Origin: Epiperipatus broadwayi
Taxonomy: Eukaryota; Onychophora; Udeonychophora; Euonychophora; Peripatidae
Reading direction: 5' to 3'
Assembly (NCBI GenBank): GCA_028023455.1
Contig: JAQFVV010013285.1
Location: 1-64,000, forward strand
DNA: 64,000 bases
Positions 47,420-58,330 of the stretch are shown one piece after another. Under the pieces are notes generated by a model that did not search any database, was not told where the DNA came from, and saw nothing but the letters and a program-made list of their open reading frames with translations. Every line of letters starts with the position of its first letter. Positions within the stretch are counted from its first letter, which is position 1. The position numbers and the translations under genes were made by a program.

Positions 47420-48590
47420 GTTTTAAAATCATATATATCCCATCTGTGCTTCCCTGACCACTAAAAACCTACACATCCTTTCCTTGACTGACACCTATCT
47501 TTGACTAACTGACTGATTTGCTTTTCACCTTATCATGCATTACAAATACAAAAAAAATATTTAATATTCTTATTTGATGAATCACACAACAATAATCTAT
47601 ATAGTGCATGCCTGTCTGCAATAGCCCAAATTATACATTCATCCATTCTCCTAGAGTTCCAACAGATATTGACAGTTCACAGAATGACTAGCAGTTCACA
47701 ATCCTGAGATAAATAAAAGAATTCAGTCACAGCACTATAATCACACAATGCATCACGAGCACTCAGAAGATCATCACAATTCGATCAACTTTAACTACCA
47801 CAACCCTTGATTGAATGATGCAAACTCTGTTGCAATAAAAGAAATATTAAGTCTTAGGGGCTAAAATAGATAAACTATGCCTTGCTCTCTCTCTTGGAGT
47901 CTTATGGGCAAGTATCAAGGAATTCCCTGCTTATTATAGACTACAGAAAACTAAGTCTTGCTCTCTGTCTTGGAGACTTATAGGCTGATATCATAGCAGG
48001 ACTGCTATTAACTGCTTCATGATAAAATAAGAATAACATATAAATTGGGTTGGAGCAGTGAATGGGTTTGATCATTCATGAGTTACATGAATACATAACA
48101 TTTTCAAAGCAGTGACAAAGCTCTCCACTCATCATCAAAACTGCAATCTAACCAACCAAACTCCAACAATCAGATATCCAATCCAACCTGCAAAATCATA
48201 GACTTTTATACAAAATGAACTCCCCAAACACACATGAGACTACTATCCCATAGTTCATCACTATTACTATGCGTATTCTATCTGGAAATAAATCATTTTA
48301 ATGTTCTAAAAAAAATTCTATCATTTATTTCACCAAATCTTAAGTTGTGATATACAGATCTATTTTCAAAATTGAGAGAAAAAAACAAAACTAAGCTGTT
48401 TTATGGCTGTACCCATTGTATCATCATCAATGAAAAATTAATCATATTAAACATCATCATATACAAATGTAAAATAAGACTGTATGGCTAAGACAATTTT
48501 GTAAGACAAAAATAAATTTTCACTGAAAAAAAAATTTTTACTAAAAAAATTCTTTTTTTAACCACACATCTCCCATCATTCTATAGACTA
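47420..48590 (-). other. Leader region of element B
   Basis: Between the candidate primer site and the ORF, about 1.2 kb without an open frame of note. It contains a repeated CTTGCTCTCT-TTGGAG-CTTATRGG block (near 47881 and 47960 on the plus strand), about 80 bp apart. It is less AT-rich than surrounding DNA. Confidence 0.55.
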
Positions 48591-48594
48591 CCTT

Positions 48595-48612
48595 TCTAAG
48601 GTTGGGCATCCA
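48595..48612 (-). promoter_or_regulatory. Candidate primer-binding site of element B
   Basis: On the minus strand TGGATGCCCAACCTTAG starts one base after the LTR end TGTTACA. It shares TGG and the CCCAAC block with the element A site. The tRNA is not identified with confidence. Confidence 0.45.
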
Positions 48613-48613
48613 T

Positions 48614-49867
48614 TGTAACATAATTAAACTAGATCAAAGGTCCAACTGTTACAATGTCAAAAAATTCAAATATTATACACATTGTAACATAAATAAAGAT
48701 GATCACAAGATCCAAGTATATTAAATAATTAAAACTCCAAATATTATTAAAATCTCCAATATTGAAATATTATAACTTAATAACAAAAAAAATTGTAGCT
48801 TTTATTCTATATCAAAAAGAAAAGAATTAAAATATGCAACGTGCTGAGCATAAGCTATTAAACAAAAGATCAGACTGAGTTATCAATCATAATACGGGTC
48901 ATTGGATTAAATGAAATATAGTTCTATAGTTAGATTTCTCAAGATATAACAATATCAATAATTATAAACAAATTATTAATAACAACTATTATAACTCAGG
49001 TATATGGAAATCAAGTGAGGTGAGTACACTAGTAACTCAATAAAATATCTTCTCAGGTATACAGACAGTATATTTTATCCACTTTCATTTCTTGGTTGGA
49101 TCTCAAGTGCATGTCTAAAAGAACAATGAGTGAATATGGTCTATCAGGGCTTGTTTCTTTTGATCTTAAGATGAGACATTTTTAAAATTAGACTTCTCAC
49201 ATCTTCTCTAAGTTTTTTAACAGACAAACAATCCTTATAGTACAAACTGTTGAATAAAAAAAATAATTTAACAGATTTAACCCTTCTTTTTCTCTCAATA
49301 TTTAATCAATGTAGATATATTTATGTGATGTAACACACACACTCATTTAAATTATTTATAAACTGACATTAAAATAATCTAATTGCTAGCTTAGTAATTA
49401 TAACCCCAATATTTAAAATTAAATCCTTAGCTTTTAAATCCAACTTACAATTATAGAAAAGTAAAAGAAAGAAAGAATAAAATAGTAGAAGTGATCAAGC
49501 ATAGGTTAGTTTTAAAGAAGGTTTAATATCTGAAATATAAAACAATTCAATAGCTTACACATACACTGCCTATATGTATGCATTATAACTTTTACTTTTT
49601 AACAAAAAAAATTAAATACTTAATAATTAACTGTGTGTACTACTCTTTACTCTTTTTTGAGTTTTCTATCAACACACAAACAATTAAAAAATATAACTGT
49701 TGTCCCCCTCTCTTTCTGCCTTAAGTTTTTAAAATTGGATCTTGTAGGGTTTAAACTTGGATGCCCTACAGCTTCCTTTTTATATAAAAATTTGATGATG
49801 ATTTTTGTTTTACATTTTCTTACATGCACATTACTATAAATTTAGATAATGACAAAATTGTAATAAC

Positions 49868-49873
<6 letters not shown>
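48614..49873 (-). repeat. Element B 5' LTR
   Basis: About 1260 bp. On the minus strand it begins TGTTGTG and ends TGTTACA. A TATATAAAAAGG promoter-like word lies near 49788-49777, only about 90 bp from the start. The distal end carries an internal duplication: TGTAACAT-AA blocks near 48614 and 48683 on the plus strand. A plus-strand open frame at 49633-49839 is a by-product. Confidence 0.85.
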
Positions 49874-49911
<38 letters not shown>

Positions 49912-49916
49912 GTTAT
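49863..49916. repeat. 54-bp palindrome at the element B terminus
   Basis: ATAACACAACAT at the LTR edge is mirrored as ATGTTGTGTTAT across an uninterrupted AT run. The LTR's first 11 bases therefore exist as an inverted copy on the far side of the AT tract. Further AT runs follow to 49970. Confidence 0.92.
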
Positions 49917-49935
49917 GTATATATATATATATATG

Positions 49936-49970
<35 letters not shown>

Positions 49971-49973
<3 letters not shown>

Positions 49974-51554
49974 GCCAATATTGAAATTGGCACATATAAT
50001 TTTATCTAAAATAAATTATTAAAATAATCTTTCATAAAAGAAAAATGTAAAATTAATAGTCAGAGTTTTAAAATAAAAAAATTTCTAAAAGAGTTTGAAA
50101 TAAAAGTTAGAAAGCAATTGATTAAAAGAGGGGAGGGGGAGTTTGGTTAGAAAAGTTAAACTAAAAGTTTTATAAAAGGGAGTAGAGTAAATTATTATTA
50201 GTTGAAATATAATTTAAAGTATAAAAAAATACAAATCTCTTTTCATTCGAATTAAAGAAAACTAATCTTAAAATGCGTTATATATGTGTGTAAATATGTG
50301 CGATTGTTAATAATAGAATAAATGTATGTGTAATAAATGTTATTATAAATAAATGGAAGCTGTCATTAAAAAACAAAGCAATGGCTATTAATTAAAATAT
50401 AAAACAACACATTCTGCATGGCTATTATTAATTAAACAATCTTCCAAAACACGTTTATCAAAGGATTATCAATGAAATTTCGACAACAGATATTGCCGGA
50501 AGATATCGAAAAGAAAAACACTTCACAGGTATAAATAGTAAAATTTTATCGGATAATGAGTCAGTTCAGAAAGTAATTGAGTCAGTTAAGTCAAGAGAGG
50601 ACAATCAGTTGAGTTAATTGTATCCAGAAACAAAATGCCATCCTGTTTAGATTTTGGGAATACACGTTTTCTCCACAGTCTTATTTCCAATGAAAACAGA
50701 AAGATCTGCCTGTGAAATAGTGTCAGCATAACAACTTGGAAATCTTCATCACTATCTAATTGTCTCCAATAACAATAATCATAAAGAATAATGAAACTCA
50801 TCAAAGAAACGTTCTAGCCAACTGGAAGTATTCATAATGGAAATATCCTCACCTAAAGCAGCAACCAAATAAAAGGAAGTTCTATGTCTACATTCAAAAT
50901 CCTAGATAATAATATTTCAATTACTATAATAGTCATTGCATTGCATTAATTCGTAAAGCCTCCAGAGATAAGTAATTTGAACTCTATTAAGCATGCATAA
51001 AATGAACTATTGATGTGCATGTTTCTGAATGCTATATGAGGTTATTGATGTCAAATATTATTTGTGCTATATTATAGTGTGTTAATTTAAAATATGCGTG
51101 TATTATATCAGATTTATAAAATGTTTGAAATAGTAAATGTTAGTTAATAAATTGTCTTTTAAATTAAACTTTATTTGTCGGTCAATTCTTTTTATCAATT
51201 CTTTTACAAATCTTTATCAATTCTTCTCACCACTAATTATGTATAATCTATTAGTGATTACAAGTAACTGAGCTAGTCTATGGGTAAAACTTAGGCATTG
51301 AGTTAGTGGCCATTGCTCTAAGTGCATTATTTATTCATTCTTGAATAGATAGCTGGCACCCATGTTTATACAAAAACAAAAAAAAGTGATTTCAACATGG
51401 TGTTGAACCCAACACCCGAGAAGAAGCTATGTCCTGGAAATGTAACACTAGTTAAATATATTATAGCTATCGTTTGGACATACATATTCTCCGAATATGT
51501 TCTTCTCTGTGTAAGAGGCCAGTGTTACAACATCACATAGTGGAACCTGGTACA
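49971..51554 (+). mobile_element. Solo LTR of the element A family
   Basis: Alignable along its length with the A LTRs but clearly older: shared ATATAATTTTATCTAAAAT start, TATAAATAG at 50530, CCACTAATTATGTATAATC block near 51231, TGGCACCC at 51354, and the AGAAGAAG-TATGTCCTGGAAATGTAA block near 51420. Starts TGTGCC after an AT run, ends GGTACA before ATATAT, and has no second LTR or internal region. It is probably the product of LTR-LTR recombination. Confidence 0.85.
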
Positions 51555-51562
51555 ATATATAG

Positions 51563-54500
51563 TGTACCCTGCTAATAGGATGATGACCCCTAGATGATAT
51601 ACCAATTCCTTACATTAGGCTATTGTATGACTTGATCTAGGAAACATGAGACTCTTAACTTTTTTATTTATCTTTGGTTGATATTAATAATAATGAGATT
51701 CTCCTATCCTATCAACAAGATTGCATATCCTTTAACATAAAATAAACATGAAAGTATTTATCTAATGGTATGAAAATACCCAGACACTATTTCTTATTCA
51801 GTATCAGCATACAATCATGACTAACAGTAATGAATAAAAGAATCCAATAAAACATCTATAATTATCGACTTTTATTTAACTAAGGAAGAAATTATACTAT
51901 CATATTATTGTATACTGAATGTTATTCGTATTACTTGTATAGTATTAAAGTTAAAGTCTTCTATATAATAATCATAATAATAAATTTATATTAAGGAGAT
52001 CTCAGGATAATCATTGATTATTGATTAGTTATTTAATCCACTATAAAATATCAAGAGGGATTTCACAGAACTCTATAGATAGTGTATTAATTAGGAAACC
52101 TGAATCTATAATCAAAATTGAACTTCTATTTTGTAGTTATGTTTACTCTTAAAACTTATATTGTTGTTTACATTGTAATTAGATTTGGTACTTTTAATAA
52201 TAAGCAATTCATAGTTTCATTTCTTATAGATGAGCACACTTTAATACTTTGCAATTCCATCAATGTCTTGTATGATCAAGCAGCTTACAGCAAGTTAATA
52301 TCTCTTTTAAGAAAGGTGTGCTTAGTTGATTTATATTATTCTGAAACAGATTAATTTCTTATTTCAATTTGAAACCATACACTATGGGGTCATGTGATGT
52401 AGAAACAATTACTCCCACAAAAAATACAACTCTTAATACTCAAGTTAACTTTCAAAACAACAATTTTATTCTCAGTATTTACAAGATATAATAAACATTT
52501 TAACTATCAGGTAATGTAAAATAATAATAGTAATACATTTATATACTAATATAATAACACTATAACAATTGAAAAACTTATACTTCCTTTTTACCTTTTT
52601 AGATATTTACAAAAAAGAATAAACACAAAGAAATATTACATTTTTATGCATTATGGTGCTGTTGTAATATATACCCCTATATATTTTATTCTAAATATCA
52701 CAAATCAGGGGTCTCAATTAATAATCAGTTTTTCAATTCTTTTGTGATTATCAACTCATTATAAGTTAGGCTTTGACTTATAAAGACCAAAAAGGAACAC
52801 ATTTTTATGATATTCCTGCTTTAATATATGAATCCCATTATAATCCAGTGACATGTCCTTCTTTTGTGTATTTAGATATGATATTTATCCTTTGATCTTT
52901 ATTTATTTACTTATATATATATTTCTAAGACTATATTACAATAACAACTATAAAACTCTACAGTAGTTTTTCCATCTTAAATCGACTCTTCCTATGACTC
53001 TATTCTCTATAAATAATAAAATACAACCAATAAGGACTCATAGTGTGTACTATTAAATCTGAACTCCTATATATCCCTGCAACAGTTTGATGTACAATTT
53101 ATGAAATTTATTTAAATGTTAATAGACTATCCCTTGGTGTATTCTAAATAAACTACCTATCTCTGCTTTATCGAACAATATCATATTTTGAACATATATT
53201 TGTTTGATATCATTCTTATAATTAATTCTTTCTACAAATTACAAATTATTCCACCGGATATTCTTATCATTTTCATTTCAAGCACTTATATTTCAAACAC
53301 ACCCCTGGTTGCATATTTTCATTTGAAGATTAATGCAATTGTCACAATTTACATGATGTCAGCTTATTGACACTATCATTTTTTTTTAATTTTCCTTTAC
53401 TAATTAACAATTATCTGCATCTTGTCTTACATGTTTGGTTTAAATATTCCTTGTTCTAGTAATAAATGGTTTGGCATTTGATCAATTCCTCACTCATTTT
53501 GGTTACTAATATTATTAAGAAGAAAGCATTTTACATTTTCTTTTAACAGTAAAGTAAGATTACATTCCTCAGACATTTTATATTTCCTAATGCACTAAGG
53601 TTTATTTCATCTGTTATTCACAATTTATTTTCAATGGATGTTTATTCATTATTAAATATTTTTGAAGATGGTTTTACTTTCTTACACTTACCTTACATAT
53701 TTTTTTTCTGGATGATAAATAATACTTTCTTTCCTGCTAGTAGACCACTGTTATTCATACTCATATAAACCTAATCATCATTTAATAATCTATATAATGC
53801 TCATTATAAGTTTTTAAACTTTACATAAAAGTAGTATTAAACTTAGTAGTGCTCACTTTTAATCATTTCTTCAATTAAAATTTTATTCAATTTAAACATG
53901 CTTTAAGATTTATCTTTGAATCTGATTTTTCTTCTTACATTTAATGTATAACTAATAAAATCTTTATTCTAGCATAGATAAATGAATGTTCTCTTACATG
54001 ACTATTTTTATGTTCTCCCCAAAACACTGCAGTGTGTTCCATTTTTTGATTATCATAAGTGAACATTAAAATAACAACTAGGATTTCTTGTCTGGAATTA
54101 GTTGGTCAGAACAAATTCCTAATAAAGATTTAGACACATAAAGAAGATTGCTTTTTTCACTCCATGATATTAAGAATTACTTTTAATATCTGTTGTATAT
54201 TTAGACTTCTTAAAATAAAATTTTTGAGTTGTTAAACTTTAAATATTTTAATGAGAAAAATATTAAAACAGCTATCTGCTTTTTAAATTTTTTAAATTTC
54301 CTCTCAGATTGTCTGCTGTGGTTTTTTTATAAAAACTGTGTGATAATTGATGTCAGCAAATGATTTCTTTAATTCTGATTGGTTTACCTCCCAAAACAAA
54401 TTGAACAATTTTTTAACTTAAAGATTTTTTTTCTTTCTATTTGAAAATACTTGGAATCAATAATAAAAAACTATTTTATGAATGAATTAATTTAAGTCCT

Positions 54501-56815
54501 TACTTTAAGAGCAAGGTTCGGTTCTGATCATCTTTTTTAATAAATGACATTACTTGAATTTAAATATAAAATTTAAGAATAAATATTTTTGTTTACAAAA
54601 TATAATTGCAATAATTTCAAAATAAATTCTTATTTTGAAGTCAATAATTATTCCTTCTTTCATTACATACAATTTTAGCTCTTTACTCTTAAAGGAACAA
54701 TGGATTAAAATTAATTAAAGTCAAATCTATCACTAATAAATATTTATTTAGATTGATCTCTATTCTATTAATATTATATAGTAGGTTATATTATAAATGA
54801 TTACAAATAACAACAATTATTAAATATCTACAGAATTTCATCTTTAAACCCTATATTTTAAGTCATTTATTAGTTTTATACCCAAGTTTATAGCTTTACT
54901 ACTATTTAAATTACAAATTCAAAATTTTGAAACTATAATCTATAGCTTATATGCTATTCTTACCCTGGATAACCAATCAAAAAATTTTAATATTTATAGT
55001 AACTGTAAGGACAATGGAGTAATAAGAGAGAATCTCAGGTTACAATGTCCCACAATTGCACCACCATTAGTACCAGTATAGAAGTAGTTGTCCTATAAGC
55101 TGGGTGACAGTTGTAACTATATGCTACATTAAACCTGAATTATAATGAGATGGGAAACCATTATCCTCACTAAATAATCAAAATATAATATTAAATATAA
55201 AAAAATGAAGATGAGAGTTCAGCACAGAATTATCTATAAGTTTACCAGCACTACACAAAATAATTATCATTAATTAATGATCAACAATAATAATAAATTA
55301 ACAGTCAAAGTTGTGACTGGATTTGAAAATCGTCCACTGTAGACCAGGCTACTTATTTAGTCATTGTCAAACCTATGGCAGGAAAACAAACAATAATTAT
55401 CTGTATGCACATATTTAGGTGTTACTCCTTCAAAATATTTCAATAAGTCAAACAATGCTGAGATACTATCCTTATCATAATCAATGCTCTGGCCACTTGA
55501 TATCATTAATGTATGGACCAAAATTAAATTTCTAAAGAAAAAATTAAAATGTAGTTCATGGATGTTAAACAGTATATCTTTGGATCAATTCAGGATTATA
55601 GAAGTAATAAAATTATCATCCACTGGATGTCCATTACACTAAACATGAACCACTACTCCATATATAACTTATGCACAAATTTAGCTCAGGAACCAAAGAG
55701 TCTATAAACTATTACTATGAACAATACATAATTAAATCAGCTTATTATAAATCACTTCAAATAATTGCTTTTTTACCATATTATTATTAGTAATTTTTTA
55801 TTGTGGTTATTAAAATAATTCTAGAACATTCAAATGTCATTAAACAAAATCACACACTGCAATTTAACAAACAAGAATGCTAAAAGATTGTATAAAACTT
55901 CTGTTGTTCTATGCAATAGATAACTTAAAACTATTTTCTTCTTTAGCAGCTGGATTAGGACCTATTGCTGTCTTTTCATCAGCCTAGTTAGGAATATTTT
56001 TTACTTATCAGACATTTATAACTTCTGACTTATTTACACTGACATTTTTTTTTCTAAAACAATCTTGCCTACAAGCCAATCACAAGCTGTCTTTAATCTG
56101 ATAAATTTTATAAAACCAATTAGGTAAATTTGTACACATACTATTGTTCAGGTATTTCTGTCCATCAAAGATACTGAAAAACAAGTCAAGAACTTAAATT
56201 AACATCATCAAAATCTTGGCATTACATTCTAATAAAAAACTCTGGTGACAAAGAAAACAAGATAATCAATTAATTACACTGATTTGATTTTTTTGCATTG
56301 AAGACATAAATAGAAAAAAAACTGAAATAAAATTTTTAAAAGTATTAATAATTTATTTAATTTTTTATTAAATATATACTCTTAAATGTAAAACTTTATC
56401 TCTCATAAAAGGATAAAATTAATATTTATTAAATAATTTATGAAAAAGAAAAAATTATATCCTCTTAGCATATTTTTATAGTTTAAATTGCAACTACTAA
56501 TTAATTGCAATTTCTGAAAAGAAAAAGAAAAATGACAGCTTGATTATATTGGTTTATTAATTTACCTTCCCTCTACAATCATTTACAACTTATTAAAATA
56601 TTCCCATTATTAAAATCATATTAACAAATTTAATGTTAGAGAATTTTTCATCTTATCTCTATGGGATTTTAAATATTTAATTAAAGGAAAACCCATTATA
56701 AAAACTATGCATGAGAAAATTAAATATTATTTTTCCATTAATTAAATTAAACATGAGGACTGAGCTATCAACCATTTAATTATTTTTAATGCAGCTATGT
56801 GTACAACTGGTTACA
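51563..56815 (+). mobile_element. Long non-coding unit of family C
   Basis: Starts TGTACCC after ATATATAG and ends GGTTACA before a TA/TG microsatellite, giving LTR-type ends 5.25 kb apart. Its first 550 bp match 16780-17368 in reverse. The 55300-55700 part matches 7560-8060 in reverse. No ORF above background, no LTR pair, primer site or polypurine tract could be recognised. Either a large non-coding non-autonomous element or several nested old pieces. Confidence 0.45.
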
Positions 56816-56845
56816 GTATATATATATATATGTGTGTGTGTGTGT
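56816..56845. repeat. TA/TG microsatellite
   Basis: A TA run followed by a TG run between the family C terminus and the Penelope inverted repeat. Confidence 0.85.
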
Positions 56846-56928
56846 TAAAACGAAGATTTGCACAGGTTAAATATATAAAATATATATTTTGCGGGTTCAT
56901 CCATGTTAAAATCTTTTAATATCAATAT

Positions 56929-56968
56929 ACTGATGTTTTGACTTGGTCACACAAGCTATCCACAGAGT
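56929..56968 (-). ncRNA. Degenerate hammerhead-like motif, left Penelope arm
   Basis: Minus strand: ACT, CTGTGGA, a stem-loop closed by GCTTG/CAAGT, AAAAC (GAAAC in the other arm), then ATC and AGT. The core G of GAAAC is changed, so this copy is probably inactive. Confidence 0.5.
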
Positions 56969-57058
56969 TATAAAAGGTAGAAAGACGGTTGTAGAGGCGC
57001 TACAATCACTGATTTGAATAAAATGTTAAAATTCCACCAATAGCAAAAAATGTTAAAT

Positions 57059-57590
57059 TTAGGAATGTTTTTTAAAAAAATCTTTCCAAATAGGAGGAAG
57101 TTTGCATGTATCATCTCGCTTATTGATACAATCTGGCTTTTTAAGTATCTCAATGGCTTCTCTAATTTTGCATTGGTAGAGATTATCACATCTGGATATG
57201 ATCCTGGTACTAGAAAAATCAATTTTATGACCTGAATCTATAGTATGGAGTGAGGGTGCTGATGATGATGAGTGATGTTTAACTGCATTAGCATGCTCAT
57301 CTCTCCTAACACTGATGCGACAATTACTCACACCTATGTAAGAAGCTTTACAATTTTTACATGAGATTTGATAGACACCATGAGATTCAAGAGGGATTGA
57401 ATCCTTAGGCTTGGTTATTATTTTGCTGATCTTTTGATGAGCAGACAATGCTGTATCTATATTATAGCATTTTAATATACGTCCGATACTGTCTGTAGTT
57501 CCTTTTACATATGGAACACAAATCCTAATAGCTGATTTATCATCTTTTTGTTTCCTATTTTGTCTATTTTGGGCTTGAAATAAGGTGTTT
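57059..57590 (-). pseudogene. Penelope GIY-YIG endonuclease, left arm
   Basis: Open on the minus strand from about 57448 to 57059, with upstream VPYVKGTTDSIGRIL readable to about 57540. GIY-YIG motifs: GVYQI (about 57380), ASYIG (about 57340), then RISVRRDEH and REAIEILKKP, with the catalytic Arg and Glu positions kept. Cysteines in ISCKNCK lie between the GVY and YIG motifs. The C-terminal region ends PPIWKDFFKKHS. It lacks all reverse transcriptase motifs because of 5' truncation. This is the better-preserved arm. Confidence 0.9.
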
Positions 57591-57606
57591 TTTTATAAAT
57601 TTGTAA

Positions 57607-58140
57607 TTAAAAAAAAACCTTATTTCAAGCCCAAAATAGACAAAATAGGAAACAAAAAGATGATAAATCAGCTATTAGGATTTGTGTTCCATATGTAAAA
57701 GGAACTACAGACAGTATTGGACATATATGAAAACGCTATAATATAGATACAGCATTTTTTGCTCATCAAAAGATCAGCAATATAATAACCAAGCCTAAGG
57801 ATTCAATTCCTCTTGAATCTCATGGTGTCTATCAAATCAAATGTAAAAATTGTAAAGCTTCTTAAATAGGTATGAATAATCATTGCATCAGTGTTAGGAG
57901 AGATGAGCATGCTAATGCAGTTAAACAACACTCATCATCATCAGCACTCTCACTCCATACTGTAGATTCAGGTCATAAAATTTATTTTTCTAGTACCAGG
58001 ATCATATCCAGATGTGATAATCTCTACCAATGCAAAATTAGAGAAGCCATTGAGATATTTAAAATGCCATATTGTATCAATAAGTGAGATGATACATGCA
58101 AACTTCCTCCTATTTGGAAAGATTTTTTTAAACAACATTC
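57607..58140 (+). pseudogene. Penelope GIY-YIG endonuclease, right arm
   Basis: Mirror copy of the left arm with more damage: a TAA replaces the Tyr codon of YIG (about 57863), and a stop follows NKXD near 58086. RVRRDEH-type and REAIEIF blocks are still readable (57872-58087). Differences between arms include missing bases near 57757, so the arms have diverged since the duplication or come from different copies. Confidence 0.88.
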
Positions 58141-58233
58141 CTAAATTTAACATTTTTTACTATTGGTGGAATTTTAAGGTTTTATTCAAATCAGTGATTG
58201 TAGTGCTCTACAACCGTCTTTCTACCTTTTATA

Positions 58234-58273
58234 ACTCTGTGGATGGCTTGTGTGACCAAGTCGAAACGTCAGT
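58234..58273 (+). ncRNA. Hammerhead-like motif, right Penelope arm
   Basis: ACT, CTGTGGA (58237-58243), a six-pair stem GGCTTG/CAAGTC (58245-58250 with 58257-58262), GAAAC (58263-58267), then GTC with predicted cleavage after 58270 and AGT. Stem I ACT/AGT replaces GCT/AGC of the 10726-10765 copy, a compensatory change. ACGT across the predicted site is self-complementary, as in dimeric hammerheads. The core has CTGTGGA instead of CTGANGA, so activity may be lost. Confidence 0.6.
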
Positions 58274-58330
58274 ATATTAATATTAAAAGTTTTTAACACG
58301 GATGAACACGCAAAATATGTATTATATATA

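Larger units (their letters stand above)
44721..49873 (-). mobile_element. Element B: LTR retrotransposon with most of pol deleted
   Basis: Direct repeats 48614-49873 (5' LTR on the minus strand) and 44721-45714 (3' LTR, lacking about 260 bp at its distal end) enclose 2.9 kb. In minus-strand order: LTR, candidate primer site, leader, coiled-coil ORF, in-frame peptide-repeat array, integrase C-terminal remnant, polypurine tract, LTR. Protease, reverse transcriptase, RNase H and the integrase core are absent. The 5' LTR abuts a TA run. It is therefore an internally deleted Gypsy-type derivative dependent on another element for movement. Confidence 0.85.
56872..58330. mobile_element. Head-to-head pair of 5'-truncated Penelope elements (large inverted repeat)
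   Basis: Arms of about 720 bp (56872-57593 and 57607-58330) are reverse complements with scattered differences, separated by only about 13 bp. Each arm holds the C-terminal GIY-YIG coding part and 3' region of a Penelope-like element, with the 3' ends pointing outward. Both arms are truncated at the same internal point (a T/A-rich stretch). This family is distinct from the 8245-10850 copy in protein sequence. Confidence 0.9.

Noticed and set aside
49633-49839. Open frames on both strands inside the element B LTR (also 45476-45670)
   Set aside because: They lie wholly in LTR sequence, mirror each other on opposite strands and have no motif.
49824-50009. Open frame with Tyr-Ile repeats
   Set aside because: It is read from AT microsatellites at the junction of element B and the solo LTR.
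57050-57235. Plus-strand open frame in the left Penelope arm (and its mirror at 57968-58153)
   Set aside because: Antisense of the GIY-YIG coding sequence; the sense strand carries the recognisable motifs.
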